Of a DNA stretch of 64,000 bases, positions 1 through 8,355 are shown one piece after another. The translations under genes and the position numbers were made by a program. The first letter of the stretch is position 1. Each line of letters starts with the position of its first letter. This stretch comes from Bacteroidia bacterium (lineage in GTDB: Bacteria; Bacteroidota; Bacteroidia; NS11-12g; UBA9320), in the NCBI GenBank assembly GCA_028247315.1, contig JAOKFZ010000004.1, positions 1-64,000 of the forward strand, in the 5' to 3' direction. A model generated the notes under the pieces. It was not told the DNA's origin. It worked only from the letters and a program-made list of their open reading frames with translations, and did no database searches.

Positions 1-1
1 A

Positions 2-505
2 AACGTTCACTTTTCAGTGTATCAAGCAGATTTTACAAACTTGGTATACACACCAAATACGTACTTAGTACAGCTCAACATAGACGGGGCCACTAAACTA
101 GCAAAAGTACAGGAACTACAATTCCACCCAACTTCAGAAGATATTGTACATGCAGATTTCTACGAAGTAGACAGTGAAAACCCAATATCTATAGCTGTCC
201 CTGTAAAAATAGTAGGAAGCTCTCCCGGTGTTAGAGCAGGTGGTAAACTGCAGTTAAAAATTAAAAAATTAAATGTATTAGCCTTGATAGCCAATCTTCC
301 TGAATTTATTGAAGTAAACATTGATGATTTAGAAATAGGAAAGAGTGTGAAAGTTGGAGAAATATCAGTAGACAAAATGACGCTACTTGATTCTGAGAAC
401 AATTCTATCGTATCGTGTATCGTAACTAGAGCTGCTAAGAGTGCTGCTGGAGAAGAAGGAGAAGAAGAAGAAGGAGAAGAAGGAGCTGCAGAAGCTGCAG
501 AATAA
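2..505 (+). CDS. rplY: 50S ribosomal protein L25/Ctc (5' truncated by window edge)
   Basis: Ribosomal protein L25 (TL5/Ctc family), which binds 5S rRNA in the large subunit. The reading frame is open to the left edge: the codons before the first GTG read N-V-H-F-S, a conserved piece of the L25 N-terminal domain. The GTG at 17 is therefore an internal valine, and the true start lies outside the window. About 167 residues are visible: the rest of the N-terminal 5S-binding domain (FHPTSEDIVHADFYEV is typical), then the C-terminal beta domain of the long Ctc type, then a low-complexity acidic Glu/Gly/Ala tail common in Bacteroidota L25. A strong terminator follows directly. Identification is confident. 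Confidence 0.95.
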   Translation, partial: NVHFSVYQADFTNLVYTPNTYLVQLNIDGATKLAKVQELQFHPTSEDIVHADFYEVDSENPISIAVPVKIVGSSPGVRAGGKLQLKIKKLNVLALIANLPEFIEVNIDDLEIGKSVKVGEISVDKMTLLDSENNSIVSCIVTRAAKSAAGEEGEEEEGEEGAAEAAE

Positions 506-530
506 GTCCATCATTCAATCTAGAATAGTC

Positions 531-566
531 AAAATCTCCTTCTGCTGTGTAGAAGGAGATTTTTTA
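531..566. terminator. Bidirectional intrinsic terminator
   Basis: A perfect 13-bp inverted repeat (531-543 with 551-563, 7-nt loop) is flanked by A-run and T-run. It sits between the convergent ends of rplY and the minus-strand SDR gene, so it can serve both. Confidence 0.85.
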
Positions 567-1550
567 TTAAATTGAATTAGAAATAACCACACCCATTTCT
601 TCAAACGTATAGTCCAAAGCTTTTTTCACTTTGGTATTGTCAAAGTGATTTACGGCAATACTTGCCCTTACTGTCTCTTTGCTAAGCATACCACCCAAAC
701 CCAAAAATTCTTTTACAGCTACTATAGTATAGGCTACCTTGTACAGCAGACCCTTTATCTCAATACGAGGTTTCTTGGTTCCCATGGCCGCGGTCATCGT
801 GTCTGCTATTTCCTTAAAACTCTTGTTTTCGCTTACAACGATATACCGCTCACCATTAATGTCTGATAGACAAAGCTTCTCGGCAATTCGTGCCACATCT
901 TGCACACCCACCCAACCGGTGATTCCCCTACTATAAAAATGAAATCCATTCTTAGCATTACCAAAAAGTTTGTTGCTGCCTTTGGTCCAGTCTCCTTTTC
1001 CAAGTATTATTCCTGGGTTTATAGCAACGGTAGCTAGTCCTTCTTCCTTGGCACGCCACAACTCACATTCCCCCAAATACTTGGTATAGCCATAGTTGCT
1101 ATGGACAATCTCATCGTCCCACGCTCTAGACTCAGTTAAGGGTTCTCCTTTCGTATTTTTGCTGATAGCGGCTATACTACTGCAGTACAGCAGTTTCTTT
1201 ATACCTGCATCTTTGGCCACATTTACTACGTTGGCCGTATACTGCTGGTTTATTTCTACAAGCTTATCTGCATCTTTCTTTAGGTAAGAAATAACTCCTG
1301 CTAAGTGCATCACATAGTCCTTTCCTTGAAAATATTCTTCCAACCCGGCAACATCATACAGCTCGCAGGTTTCCCAAGTAAGGTTTTGATATATAGCGGT
1401 TTGCAGGCTATAATGATCCTTTACCAATTCAAACTCAGCAAGCGAAGCACCGGGTCTAATAATAGCACATACACGATGTCCTTGTTTTAGCAAATGATGT
1501 ATAATGTGTACACCTAAGAATCCGTTGGCTCCAGTTATGGCAAAAGTCAC
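567..1550 (-). CDS. NAD-dependent epimerase/dehydratase (extended SDR)
   Basis: An extended short-chain dehydrogenase/reductase of 327 residues, probably NADP-linked. The N-terminus carries the Rossmann motif TGANGFLG (residues 6-13). The catalytic pair is the Y-x3-K seen in YGYTK about halfway along, with a serine stretch (CSSIAA) upstream. The overall look is that of dihydroflavonol-4-reductase-like or 3-beta-HSD-like proteins of Bacteroidota, whose substrates are generally unknown; a sugar-nucleotide or small-ketone substrate cannot be told apart from sequence. It is a single gene convergent with rplY and divergent from the arginase-fold gene; 40 bp separate its start from that gene's start. 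The family call is firm, the substrate open. Confidence 0.85.
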   Translation of the reverse strand: MTFAITGANGFLGVHIIHHLLKQGHRVCAIIRPGASLAEFELVKDHYSLQTAIYQNLTWETCELYDVAGLEEYFQGKDYVMHLAGVISYLKKDADKLVEINQQYTANVVNVAKDAGIKKLLYCSSIAAISKNTKGEPLTESRAWDDEIVHSNYGYTKYLGECELWRAKEEGLATVAINPGIILGKGDWTKGSNKLFGNAKNGFHFYSRGITGWVGVQDVARIAEKLCLSDINGERYIVVSENKSFKEIADTMTAAMGTKKPRIEIKGLLYKVAYTIVAVKEFLGLGGMLSKETVRASIAVNHFDNTKVKKALDYTFEEMGVVISNSI

Positions 1551-1563
1551 GTGTTGCTTCGAT

Positions 1564-1571
1564 TATTTTTG
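1564..1571 (+). promoter_or_regulatory. Putative -7 box (TAnnTTTG) of arginase-fold gene
   Basis: TATTTTTG fits the Bacteroidota -7 consensus TAnnTTTG, 19 nt upstream of the ATG at 1591. No clear -33 TTG at the usual spacing was seen. Confidence 0.35.
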
Positions 1572-1590
1572 TAAGCTACGAATATATTTA

Positions 1591-2691
1591 ATGCTACAAC
1601 AATACTTCACGCCAATAGAAGATAAGACGATTTATAAACCGTACCAGATAGGTGCGTGCATACAGAAATATGCCGCCTATTTCCCGGAGTTAGGAAATAA
1701 CAACATTGCACTCTTTGGTATAAAGGATGAACATGACAGTGCTGCAGTGGTAAGAAAACACCTCTACCAGCTTGCTACAAATACAGCATTCGAAAAAAAA
1801 GTGATAGACCTTGGCGACATACCATGCGGAACAACACCAGCAGAAACAAACCTAGCCATACAGACCGTAACCGAGGGACTCCTCGATCGAGGAGCAATAC
1901 CGCTACTCATAGGCAATCATTTGGACCAGGGTGAACCCCTATACAAAGCTTTTGAAAGAACGTCTGAGCAAATAGAGCTGTCCTTAATATCCGCTTACTT
2001 ACCGCTACTGGAGTATGAGCTATTGCACCGTATCTGTACACGTGAGCCCAATTATCTTAGGAACATAAATGCCATCGGTTTCCAGGCACCTTATACCCCC
2101 CCACAGGCCTTGGATATGCTGGAGAATCTTAATTTCAACCATTACAGACTTGGCAACCTTAAAACACAGCTAGACGAGACCGAAATATACCTACGTAATG
2201 CTACGCTTACATTATTTGACTTGAACGCCATTCGTCATGTAGATGCTCCAGGAACCAGTATAGTTCAAGCCAATGGGCTCACAGGGGAAGAAGCTTGCCA
2301 ACTGGCAAGATACGCCGGTCACAGCGATAGCTTACGATGCTATGCTCTTCTGGGTTTTGATGCTAGCAAAGATACCAGTGAGCTTACAGCAGCTTTGTGT
2401 GCCCAGCTTATATGGTACTTTGTAGATGGCGTAGTGCATAGAGTGCAAGATACCCTTGGTACCCACGAAGACTTCGTAAAATATAGATGTGATTTCAGTA
2501 CCGACGATGTGCCTATTCTTTTTATAAAAAGTAAAAGAACTGCCCGCTGGTGGATGTGCATAGAGCATCCAGCAGACCCAACAAACCTCAATGAAAAAAT
2601 CACTCTGCCGTGTACCTACTTCGACTACCAACAAGCCGCCAATGGTGATACACCGCAACGCTACCTCGATACACTCAAAAAACTACGTTAA
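1591..2691 (+). CDS. Arginase/formimidoylglutamase-fold protein, metal site degenerate
   Basis: A 366-residue member of the ureohydrolase superfamily (arginase, agmatinase, formimidoylglutamase). The start at 1591 (MLQQYF) is preferred over an upstream in-frame ATG at 1504, because the longer version would overlap the divergent SDR gene and its promoter. Family resemblance is clear in FDLNAIRHVDAPG, in EEACQLARYAGHSD, and in a C-terminal extension with SKRTARWWM that I associate with Bacteroidota members. The metal-binding motifs are eroded: GGDHS is replaced by GNHLD, the usual DAHxD region reads SAYLP, and the Asp-x-Asp pair reads D-L-N. It may be a non-catalytic structural or regulatory protein. 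There are no obvious histidine or arginine catabolism neighbours. Confidence 0.7.
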   Translation: MLQQYFTPIEDKTIYKPYQIGACIQKYAAYFPELGNNNIALFGIKDEHDSAAVVRKHLYQLATNTAFEKKVIDLGDIPCGTTPAETNLAIQTVTEGLLDRGAIPLLIGNHLDQGEPLYKAFERTSEQIELSLISAYLPLLEYELLHRICTREPNYLRNINAIGFQAPYTPPQALDMLENLNFNHYRLGNLKTQLDETEIYLRNATLTLFDLNAIRHVDAPGTSIVQANGLTGEEACQLARYAGHSDSLRCYALLGFDASKDTSELTAALCAQLIWYFVDGVVHRVQDTLGTHEDFVKYRCDFSTDDVPILFIKSKRTARWWMCIEHPADPTNLNEKITLPCTYFDYQQAANGDTPQRYLDTLKKLR

Positions 2692-2809
2692 AAATAAAAG
2701 ATTGGGATACCATTTCTTTAAGATGTACTAACAAACTACTGATCAACCCAACACGAAGTGCTATTTTTGCCTCTTAACACTATAGTTTAAAACAATTTCA
2801 TGTTAAATG

Positions 2810-2846
2810 TTTTATGTATTAAGTGAACATAAAATCCGTATTAAGT
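2810..2846 (+). promoter_or_regulatory. Candidate operator of the CarH-like regulator/crt operon
   Basis: Just upstream of the regulator ATG (2848) lie an inverted repeat TTTTATG (2810-2816) N11 CATAAAA (2828-2834) and a direct repeat GTATTAAGT at 2816-2824 and 2838-2846, spaced exactly 22 bp, or two helical turns. This arrangement is what multimeric MerR/CarH-type repressors could bind. That it is the binding site is inference. Confidence 0.4.
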
Positions 2847-2847
2847 A

Positions 2848-3723
2848 ATGACTAAAGGTTTAAGTATAAAAGATTTAGAAAATCTAAGTGGCATAAAGGC
2901 CCACACTATACGTATGTGGGAAAAACGTCATAATATTTTTGATCCAGATAGAACGGAGACAAATATCAGATTGTACAGCAATGAGGACCTCAAAAAATTA
3001 CTAAATATCGCTTCTGTCCTTGAGCACGGAATGAAAATAAGTAAGGTCAGCACACTATCTACTGACGAGCTAAACAACGAAATAGAACAGCTACAGCAAG
3101 AAAATATAGAGGCTAGTAAAAAAATTATTATTAATAGCCTCATCGTATCTACGCTACAATGCAATGTAGTCACATTCGAAAATACTTACCAAGCATACGC
3201 CAACGAGCACTCACTCGAGCATACCATCGAAGAAATAATCTACCCACTACTCATACGCATAGGCCTCATGTGGACCGTAAGCAAGTTAAATCCGTCACAA
3301 GAACACTTTGCTAGCCAAATGATCCGTCAAAAGCTGTTTACGGCCATTGACAAGTTACCTATGGCAACCAGTAAAGAACGCTATATACTCTTTCTGCCAG
3401 ATAATGAGGATCACGAAATAGGATTACTCTATGCTTACTACCTTATCAAACAGGCTGGACATATGTGTATCTACCTTGGACCCAGTGTTCCACTAGAAGA
3501 TGTCGGCGAATGTTGTAAAAACGCAGAAGCGACTTCACTACTATGTGCATTTACCATTCAACGACAACTCAAAACATATCAAGTATATACTGACAAAATG
3601 GAAATGATATGCCCTGAACAACGTGTCCTTATACATGGTTTAAACCAAGACACAGCCAAACAAATTAACAAAGAAAGATTCAACTTTCTCTTTGATATAA
3701 ACGATTTAAAAACCCTATTGTAA
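2848..3723 (+). CDS. MerR-family regulator with cobalamin-binding domain (CarH/LitR-like)
   Basis: Putative light- and vitamin B12-dependent transcription factor of 291 residues. Residues 5-70 form the MerR winged helix-turn-helix (SIKDLENLSGIKAHTIRMWE). Residues 90-170 form the helical bundle and 175-290 a Rossmann-like cobalamin domain. The CarH signature W-x9-EH is intact (W142, E152-H153). So is the E-x-H-x-x-G motif (E187, H189, G192), which in CarH supplies the lower histidine ligand to cobalt. In Thermus and Myxococcus CarH, adenosylcobalamin tetramers repress carotenoid genes in the dark and light releases them. Its position 51 bp upstream of crtI on the same strand supports the same job here, with autoregulation. 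Whether it uses adenosylcobalamin is inferred, not shown. Confidence 0.88.
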   Translation: MTKGLSIKDLENLSGIKAHTIRMWEKRHNIFDPDRTETNIRLYSNEDLKKLLNIASVLEHGMKISKVSTLSTDELNNEIEQLQQENIEASKKIIINSLIVSTLQCNVVTFENTYQAYANEHSLEHTIEEIIYPLLIRIGLMWTVSKLNPSQEHFASQMIRQKLFTAIDKLPMATSKERYILFLPDNEDHEIGLLYAYYLIKQAGHMCIYLGPSVPLEDVGECCKNAEATSLLCAFTIQRQLKTYQVYTDKMEMICPEQRVLIHGLNQDTAKQINKERFNFLFDINDLKTLL

Positions 3724-3774
3724 TTGCGATTGTTCAACGATACAGATAAATAGTTCAGCACATAGAAAACAAAA

Positions 3775-5256
3775 GTGAAAATTGCAATAATAGGTTCGGG
3801 TTTTTCTTCTCTCTCCAATGCGTGCTATCTTGCAAAGCAAGGACACAAAGTAGAAGTATTCGAAAAGAATGATCAACTGGGAGGAAGGGCTCGCACAAAA
3901 AAAATTGATGGCTACACTTTTGACATGGGACCAAGTTGGTACTGGATGCCGGATGTTTTTGAAAATTTCTTTGCCGACTTCGGTAAAAAAGTAAGCGATT
4001 TCTATGACCTAAGACGTATTGACCCAAGCTATCGAGTATTTTGGCCAGACGCTCCTGACGATATTCCTGCAGATATGGTTGAGCTCAAAGCCTACTTCGA
4101 ACAATACGAAGCAGGTGCGGGTCAGAAGCTAGAACAATTTCTGCAAGAAGCCAAAATGAAATATGAAGTAGGGATGGGTGATTTTGTGACAAAGCCATCG
4201 CTCTCCTTTACTGAATTTTTAAGTTTAAATACTGCACGCAAAGGTATATCACTTGACTTGTTTAAACCCATCAGCAAACACATACGTCAGTTTTTTAAAC
4301 ACCCAAAACTGATAGAACTACTTGAGTTTCCTGTTCTTTTTCTGGGAGCCAAACCACAAAATACACCTTCACTATATAGTCTCATGAACTATGCTGATAT
4401 GGCCTTGGGAACTTGGTATCCAATGGGTGGAATGAATAAAATAGTAGAAGGCATGGTGTCTGTGGCTTCTGAACTTGGTGTAAAGTTTCATACCTCTGCT
4501 AACGTTGCAGAAATAACAGCAGAAGGGCGAAAGGTAACTGGTATCAAATCCAACAATGTATTTCATACTGCAGACGTAGTAGTAAGTGGTGCAGATTACC
4601 ACCACACGGAACAAAAATTATTAGCACCTCAATACCGTAACTATGATGAGAAGTATTGGGATAAAAGAGTGATGGCTCCGTCTAGTCTACTCTATTACGT
4701 AGGTCTTGATACCAAAGTAGACGGCATCAAGCATCACAATCTCTTCTTTGATGAAAGTTTTGATAAGCATGCAATCGAAATATACGATACCCACAAGTGG
4801 CCAGAAGCTCCATTGTTTTACATTTGTAACCCAAGTAAGACAGACCACAGCGTAGCTCCAGAGGGGAAAGAAAATATGTTCTTTTTGGTACCCGTGAGCA
4901 CAGAATTGAAAGACTCCGAATCGTCAAGAAAACGTTATTTCGATATGATCTGTGATCGCTTACAAAAACACATAGGGAAAGATATCAGACCGCATATTGA
5001 GGTTTACGAAGACTTTGCTCATTCAGATTTTATGTCTGAGTACAACAGCTTTAAAGGCAACGCGTACGGATTAGCCAATACGCTGAGGCAAACGGCCCTT
5101 CTAAAGCCAAAATGTAAAAACAAAAAATTAGATAACCTTTACTATATTGGGCAACTTACTGTACCTGGGCCAGGAGTTCCTCCGAGTATAATATCCGGCA
5201 AAATAGTTTCAGCACTAATACAACAAGAACAACACAAGCATGAAAGCATTATTTGA
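3775..5256 (+). CDS. crtI: Phytoene desaturase (lycopene-forming, CrtI type)
   Basis: FAD-dependent phytoene desaturase, which converts phytoene stepwise to lycopene at the membrane. It is 493 residues long, the usual CrtI size. The N-terminal dinucleotide-binding fold is GSGFSSLSNA (residues 7-16), followed by the conserved GGRARTKKIDGYTFDMGPSW region. The C-terminal CrtI signature reads GQLTVPGPGVPPSIISGK. The start is a GTG at 3775; no ATG fits the conserved N-terminus. It lies 51 bp after the MerR/B12 regulator and overlaps crtB by 17 bp, so the two are translationally coupled. With crtZ and a cyclase downstream, full four-step desaturation to lycopene is expected. Confidence 0.95.
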   Translation: MKIAIIGSGFSSLSNACYLAKQGHKVEVFEKNDQLGGRARTKKIDGYTFDMGPSWYWMPDVFENFFADFGKKVSDFYDLRRIDPSYRVFWPDAPDDIPADMVELKAYFEQYEAGAGQKLEQFLQEAKMKYEVGMGDFVTKPSLSFTEFLSLNTARKGISLDLFKPISKHIRQFFKHPKLIELLEFPVLFLGAKPQNTPSLYSLMNYADMALGTWYPMGGMNKIVEGMVSVASELGVKFHTSANVAEITAEGRKVTGIKSNNVFHTADVVVSGADYHHTEQKLLAPQYRNYDEKYWDKRVMAPSSLLYYVGLDTKVDGIKHHNLFFDESFDKHAIEIYDTHKWPEAPLFYICNPSKTDHSVAPEGKENMFFLVPVSTELKDSESSRKRYFDMICDRLQKHIGKDIRPHIEVYEDFAHSDFMSEYNSFKGNAYGLANTLRQTALLKPKCKNKKLDNLYYIGQLTVPGPGVPPSIISGKIVSALIQQEQHKHESII

Positions 5257-6082
5257 TAAAATATCTCTGAAAGCCAGTGTAATGGTAACCAATGCCTATA
5301 GCACATCATTCTCGCTAGGTATCAGAATGCTCAATGAGTCTGTGCGTGAGCCCGTATACGCTATATACGGGTTTGTACGCTTTGCAGACGAAATAGTAGA
5401 CTCTTTTGAAGGATACGATAAAGCCGCTCTCATAGCAGATTTCCGAAAACAAACAGACGCAGCTATTGCTCAAAAAATTAGTCTAAACCCTATACTCAAT
5501 AGTTTTCAGCATGCTGTAAATCACCACAAGATTGATCAGTGGCTAATAGATGCCTTTTTTGATAGTATGGAAATGGATCTAGAGGATCAAACCTACGATC
5601 AAGAGACATTTGAGAAATATATACTGGGTAGTGCTCAGGTAGTAGGCCTTATGTGTCTTCGTATATTTTGTAACGGGGATAGTACACAATACGAAAGCCT
5701 AAAAGAGGGTGCTATGAGCTTAGGATCTGCTTTCCAAAAGGTTAATTTTTTGCGAGACCTGAAGGCTGACAAAGACGACTTGGGAAGGATTTACTTCCCT
5801 GGTATGAACATTCAAGAATGGACCCCGCAGCTCAAAAAAGAAATAGAAGCTGATATAGCAATAGATTTCAAGCACGCTTTGGAGGCTATCAATAGACTAC
5901 CCAGTAACTCCAAGTATGGCGTTTACACAGCCTACAGGTATTATTTCAAACTTTTTAGAAAACTGGAAAACGCAAGCTTCGAAGAGCTATTTACCAAAAG
6001 ACTCCGAGTTCCCAATACAACGAAGTTTAGGCTGTTGTTTACCTCCAAGGCTAGACTAGCTATGGGTACTTATTTTTTATAA
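5240..6082 (+). CDS. crtB: Phytoene synthase
   Basis: Phytoene synthase, a squalene/phytoene synthase family member that condenses two geranylgeranyl diphosphates into phytoene, the entry step of the pathway. It has 280 residues. The two aspartate-rich Mg-diphosphate motifs are intact: D50-E-I-V-D54 and D173-L-K-A-D177 (preceded by NFLR). The gene begins inside the end of crtI (17-bp overlap) and stops 4 bp before crtZ, consistent with a single transcript. It is slightly shorter than enterobacterial CrtB, as usual for Bacteroidota. Confidence 0.95.
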   Translation: MKALFDKISLKASVMVTNAYSTSFSLGIRMLNESVREPVYAIYGFVRFADEIVDSFEGYDKAALIADFRKQTDAAIAQKISLNPILNSFQHAVNHHKIDQWLIDAFFDSMEMDLEDQTYDQETFEKYILGSAQVVGLMCLRIFCNGDSTQYESLKEGAMSLGSAFQKVNFLRDLKADKDDLGRIYFPGMNIQEWTPQLKKEIEADIAIDFKHALEAINRLPSNSKYGVYTAYRYYFKLFRKLENASFEELFTKRLRVPNTTKFRLLFTSKARLAMGTYFL

Positions 6083-6086
6083 TACG

Positions 6087-6539
6087 ATGATACTGATTTA
6101 TATACTCATCACGCTCGGTACATTCTTAGCTATGGAGTTTGTAGCATGGTTTGCACACAAGTATGTGATGCATGGTTTTCTGTGGTGCTTGCACAAGGAC
6201 CACCACCAGCACAAACCTGGTTTTTGGGAAAAAAACGATGCGTTTTTTCTCATTTTTGCCATACCAAGTGCTACATGTTACATTGTAGGCAGTGCACTAG
6301 CAGGAATGTTTCCGCTGTTTTTTGTTGGTGTAGGCATTTCATTGTATGGCTTAGCGTACTTCTTGGTACACGACATTTTCATTCACCAACGATTCAAAAT
6401 ATTTACCCGTACCAAAAATAAATACCTGAAAGCCATACGAAAGGCTCACAAGGTACATCACAAGCACTTGAACTCAGAAGATGGAGAATGCTTTGGGATG
6501 CTCCTAGTGCCTCCCAAATACATCAAAGAAGCGAAATAA
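6087..6539 (+). CDS. crtZ: Beta-carotene 3-hydroxylase (di-iron, fatty-acid hydroxylase family)
   Basis: A membrane di-iron hydroxylase adding 3-OH groups to the beta rings of beta-carotene to give cryptoxanthin and zeaxanthin. The 150-residue protein has about four hydrophobic segments and the full histidine cluster: HKYVMH (24-29), HKDHH (36-40), HDIFIH (95-100) and HKVHHKH (121-127). It lies 4 bp after crtB, and its TAA overlaps the ATG of the cyclase (TAATG). All catalytic histidines are present, so it should be active. No ketolase gene is seen nearby, so zeaxanthin rather than astaxanthin is the expected product. Confidence 0.93.
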   Translation: MILIYILITLGTFLAMEFVAWFAHKYVMHGFLWCLHKDHHQHKPGFWEKNDAFFLIFAIPSATCYIVGSALAGMFPLFFVGVGISLYGLAYFLVHDIFIHQRFKIFTRTKNKYLKAIRKAHKVHHKHLNSEDGECFGMLLVPPKYIKEAK

Positions 6540-7219
6540 TGAATAGCTTGTACCTTTGGGTGAACCTCGGAGCCATATTTTTTCCATTCATTCTTAGTTT
6601 CAATAAGCTGGGACATTTCTACCGACGGTGGAAGTATATCTTCATGTCTATAGCCGCAATGAGCGTGTGCATCATCTCATGGGATGTGCTATTTACCCTA
6701 TTGGGCGTTTGGGGTTTTAATGAAGAGTATCTCCTTGGACCGTCATTACTTCTCTTACCACTGGAAGAATGGTTGTTTTTCATCTGTATACCCTATGCTT
6801 TTATGTTTTTGTACGACCAATTGGTCATACTCAAAGCAAAAAATGTCTTACAACCCATTGAAAAATACTTAGACTTCTTCTTCTTGACAGCTGCATCAGC
6901 CTATCTCATTGCCGGCTTTGGGAATATCTATACGACAACCATTGCATCATTGGTATTCATTTTTACACTTATAATGATGAAGCTCAATCCGCCACATCGT
7001 GGCATCTTTTATCTGAGCTATATTATTATTCTTATTCCTTTCACGGCTGTGAATGGAATTCTCACTGGTTTTATTACCCCAGAACCTATAGTTTGGTACA
7101 ACAATGCTGAAAATCTCGGCATACGCTTTCTCACTATACCCATTGAAGACTATCTCTATTATTTCTTGATGTACGGCATCTGCTATGTAGTGTATGAGAG
7201 AGTGAAGCCAGCTTCTTGA
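6539..7219 (+). CDS. Lycopene beta-cyclase, CrtYc-CrtYd fused membrane type
   Basis: An integral-membrane lycopene cyclase of the CarR/CrtYcd family, closing the ends of lycopene to give beta-carotene. The 226 residues hold two tandem repeats of the cyclase domain that are separate CrtYc and CrtYd subunits in actinobacteria. The conserved acidic motifs are PLEEW (74-78) in the first half and PIEDY (201-205) in the second. Seven or so transmembrane helices are apparent. The start was placed at the ATG overlapping the crtZ stop rather than an upstream in-frame ATG inside crtZ, because MNSLYLWVNLG begins the first helix. It is the last gene of the operon; a hairpin at 7271-7300 follows. Confidence 0.9.
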   Translation: MNSLYLWVNLGAIFFPFILSFNKLGHFYRRWKYIFMSIAAMSVCIISWDVLFTLLGVWGFNEEYLLGPSLLLLPLEEWLFFICIPYAFMFLYDQLVILKAKNVLQPIEKYLDFFFLTAASAYLIAGFGNIYTTTIASLVFIFTLIMMKLNPPHRGIFYLSYIIILIPFTAVNGILTGFITPEPIVWYNNAENLGIRFLTIPIEDYLYYFLMYGICYVVYERVKPAS

Positions 7220-7270
7220 AATAAAGCACACTCCAATCAAATTCTTCTCGTTCTGTTTCTGCTGGGAAAC

Positions 7271-7300
7271 AAAAAAAGCTACCCAGTGTGATAGCTTTTT
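7271..7300. terminator. Bidirectional terminator between cyclase and rpoD
   Basis: A 9-bp stem (AAAAAGCTA at 7273-7281 with TAGCTTTTT at 7292-7300) with A-run and T-run flanks lies between the convergent carotenoid operon and rpoD. Confidence 0.8.
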
Positions 7301-7321
7301 AAATGTTATACGTCTCAGGGA

Positions 7322-8185
7322 TTAACCCAAGTACGATTTCAATATTTTACTTTTGCTAGACTTACGTAGTCTTCTAAGTGCTTTTTCCTTGATTTGGCGT
7401 ACACGCTCACGTGTAAGACCTACCTTGTCAGAAATATCTTCTAATGTATGTGCAGGACCACCATCTAGACCATAGTAATATTTTAGTACATCCCTTTCTT
7501 TTTCAGAAAGTGTGGAGATTACACGGTTTATTTCTTTTCTAAGCGACTCATCCATCAATGGTTGATCTGGATTAGGCTCATCGTTATTATCCAATACGCC
7601 CAGCAGGCTATTGTCTTCTCCTTCTATAAGTGGAGCGTCTATAGACAAGTGACGTCCGCTAGATTTGAATGCATTCTCTACCTCCGTTACAGAGATTTCA
7701 AGTTCTTTTGCTATCTCTTCTGGAGTAGGCTCACGTTCTTGAAGCTGCTCCAGACGAGCTGCTGCCGCACTTATTCTGCCTATACTACCTACTTTATTGA
7801 GTGGTAGACGCACGATACGCGACTGATCTGCAAGTGCTTGAAGTATCGACTGACGAATCCACCATACAGCATATGAGATGAACTTGAAACCACGTGTCTC
7901 ATCAAATCTCTTTGCTGCTTTTATAAGTCCAAGGTTTCCTTCATTAATGAGGTCACCTAAAGTCAATCCTTGATTTTGGTATTGTTTGGAAACAGAAACG
8001 ACAAAACGAAGGTTAGCATTTACCAATTTTTCTAGAGCAGCTTGATCACCTTCTCTTATTCTTCCGGCTAAAACCACCTCTTCTTGTGCATCAATCATTG
8101 AAACCTTACTTATCTCGTTGAGATATTTGTCCAATGATTTATTTTCCCTATTGGTAAATTGTTTTGAAATTTTAAGTTGTCTCAT
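7322..8185 (-). CDS. rpoD: RNA polymerase primary sigma factor (short Bacteroidota type)
   Basis: The housekeeping sigma-70 factor, which directs RNA polymerase to promoters. At 287 residues it lacks the long region 1.1 and non-conserved insert of proteobacterial RpoD, as is normal in Bacteroidota. Region 1.2 is near residues 15-50. Region 2 includes the classical [17 protein letters not shown] and [13 protein letters not shown] stretches. Region 3 follows, and region 4.2 ([20 protein letters not shown], about 244-263) is a helix-turn-helix. It is monocistronic, convergent with the crt operon and divergent from icd over a 170-bp intergenic region that holds a TAnnTTTG box for each gene. Confidence 0.97.
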   Translation of the reverse strand: MRQLKISKQFTNRENKSLDKYLNEISKVSMIDAQEEVVLAGRIREGDQAALEKLVNANLRFVVSVSKQYQNQGLTLGDLINEGNLGLIKAAKRFDETRGFKFISYAVWWIRQSILQALADQSRIVRLPLNKVGSIGRISAAAARLEQLQEREPTPEEIAKELEISVTEVENAFKSSGRHLSIDAPLIEGEDNSLLGVLDNNDEPNPDQPLMDESLRKEINRVISTLSEKERDVLKYYYGLDGGPAHTLEDISDKVGLTRERVRQIKEKALRRLRKSSKSKILKSYLG

Positions 8186-8222
8186 GTATGATGTGAAATC
8201 TTTCTTTTCTTTTAAGAACTCG

Positions 8223-8230
8223 CAAAGTTA
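8223..8230 (-). promoter_or_regulatory. Putative -7 box of rpoD
   Basis: Read on the minus strand this is TAACTTTG, fitting TAnnTTTG, about 38 nt upstream of the rpoD start. The -33 element is not obvious. Confidence 0.4.
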
Positions 8231-8328
8231 ATGTTTTGTGCGTAAAAAGCTAACATTCCCCCTTGTTTGCGAACCAAAAAATCACCTCAAAAAGTGTGCC
8301 TAATTACTTCCTTTAGGTCCAAGAACAC

Positions 8329-8336
8329 TATCTTTG
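8329..8336 (+). promoter_or_regulatory. Putative -7 box of icd
   Basis: TATCTTTG fits the Bacteroidota TAnnTTTG consensus and ends 19 nt before the icd ATG, implying a very short leader. Confidence 0.45.
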
Positions 8337-8355
8337 CCGCTACCAAGCAATATAA

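Noticed and set aside
17-505. rplY start at GTG 17
   Set aside because: Codons before it (N-V-H-F-S) are conserved L25 sequence; the gene is truncated by the window edge.
1504-1590. Longer N-terminus of the arginase-fold gene
   Set aside because: It would overlap the divergent SDR gene and the putative promoter; MLQQYF at 1591 fits the family better.
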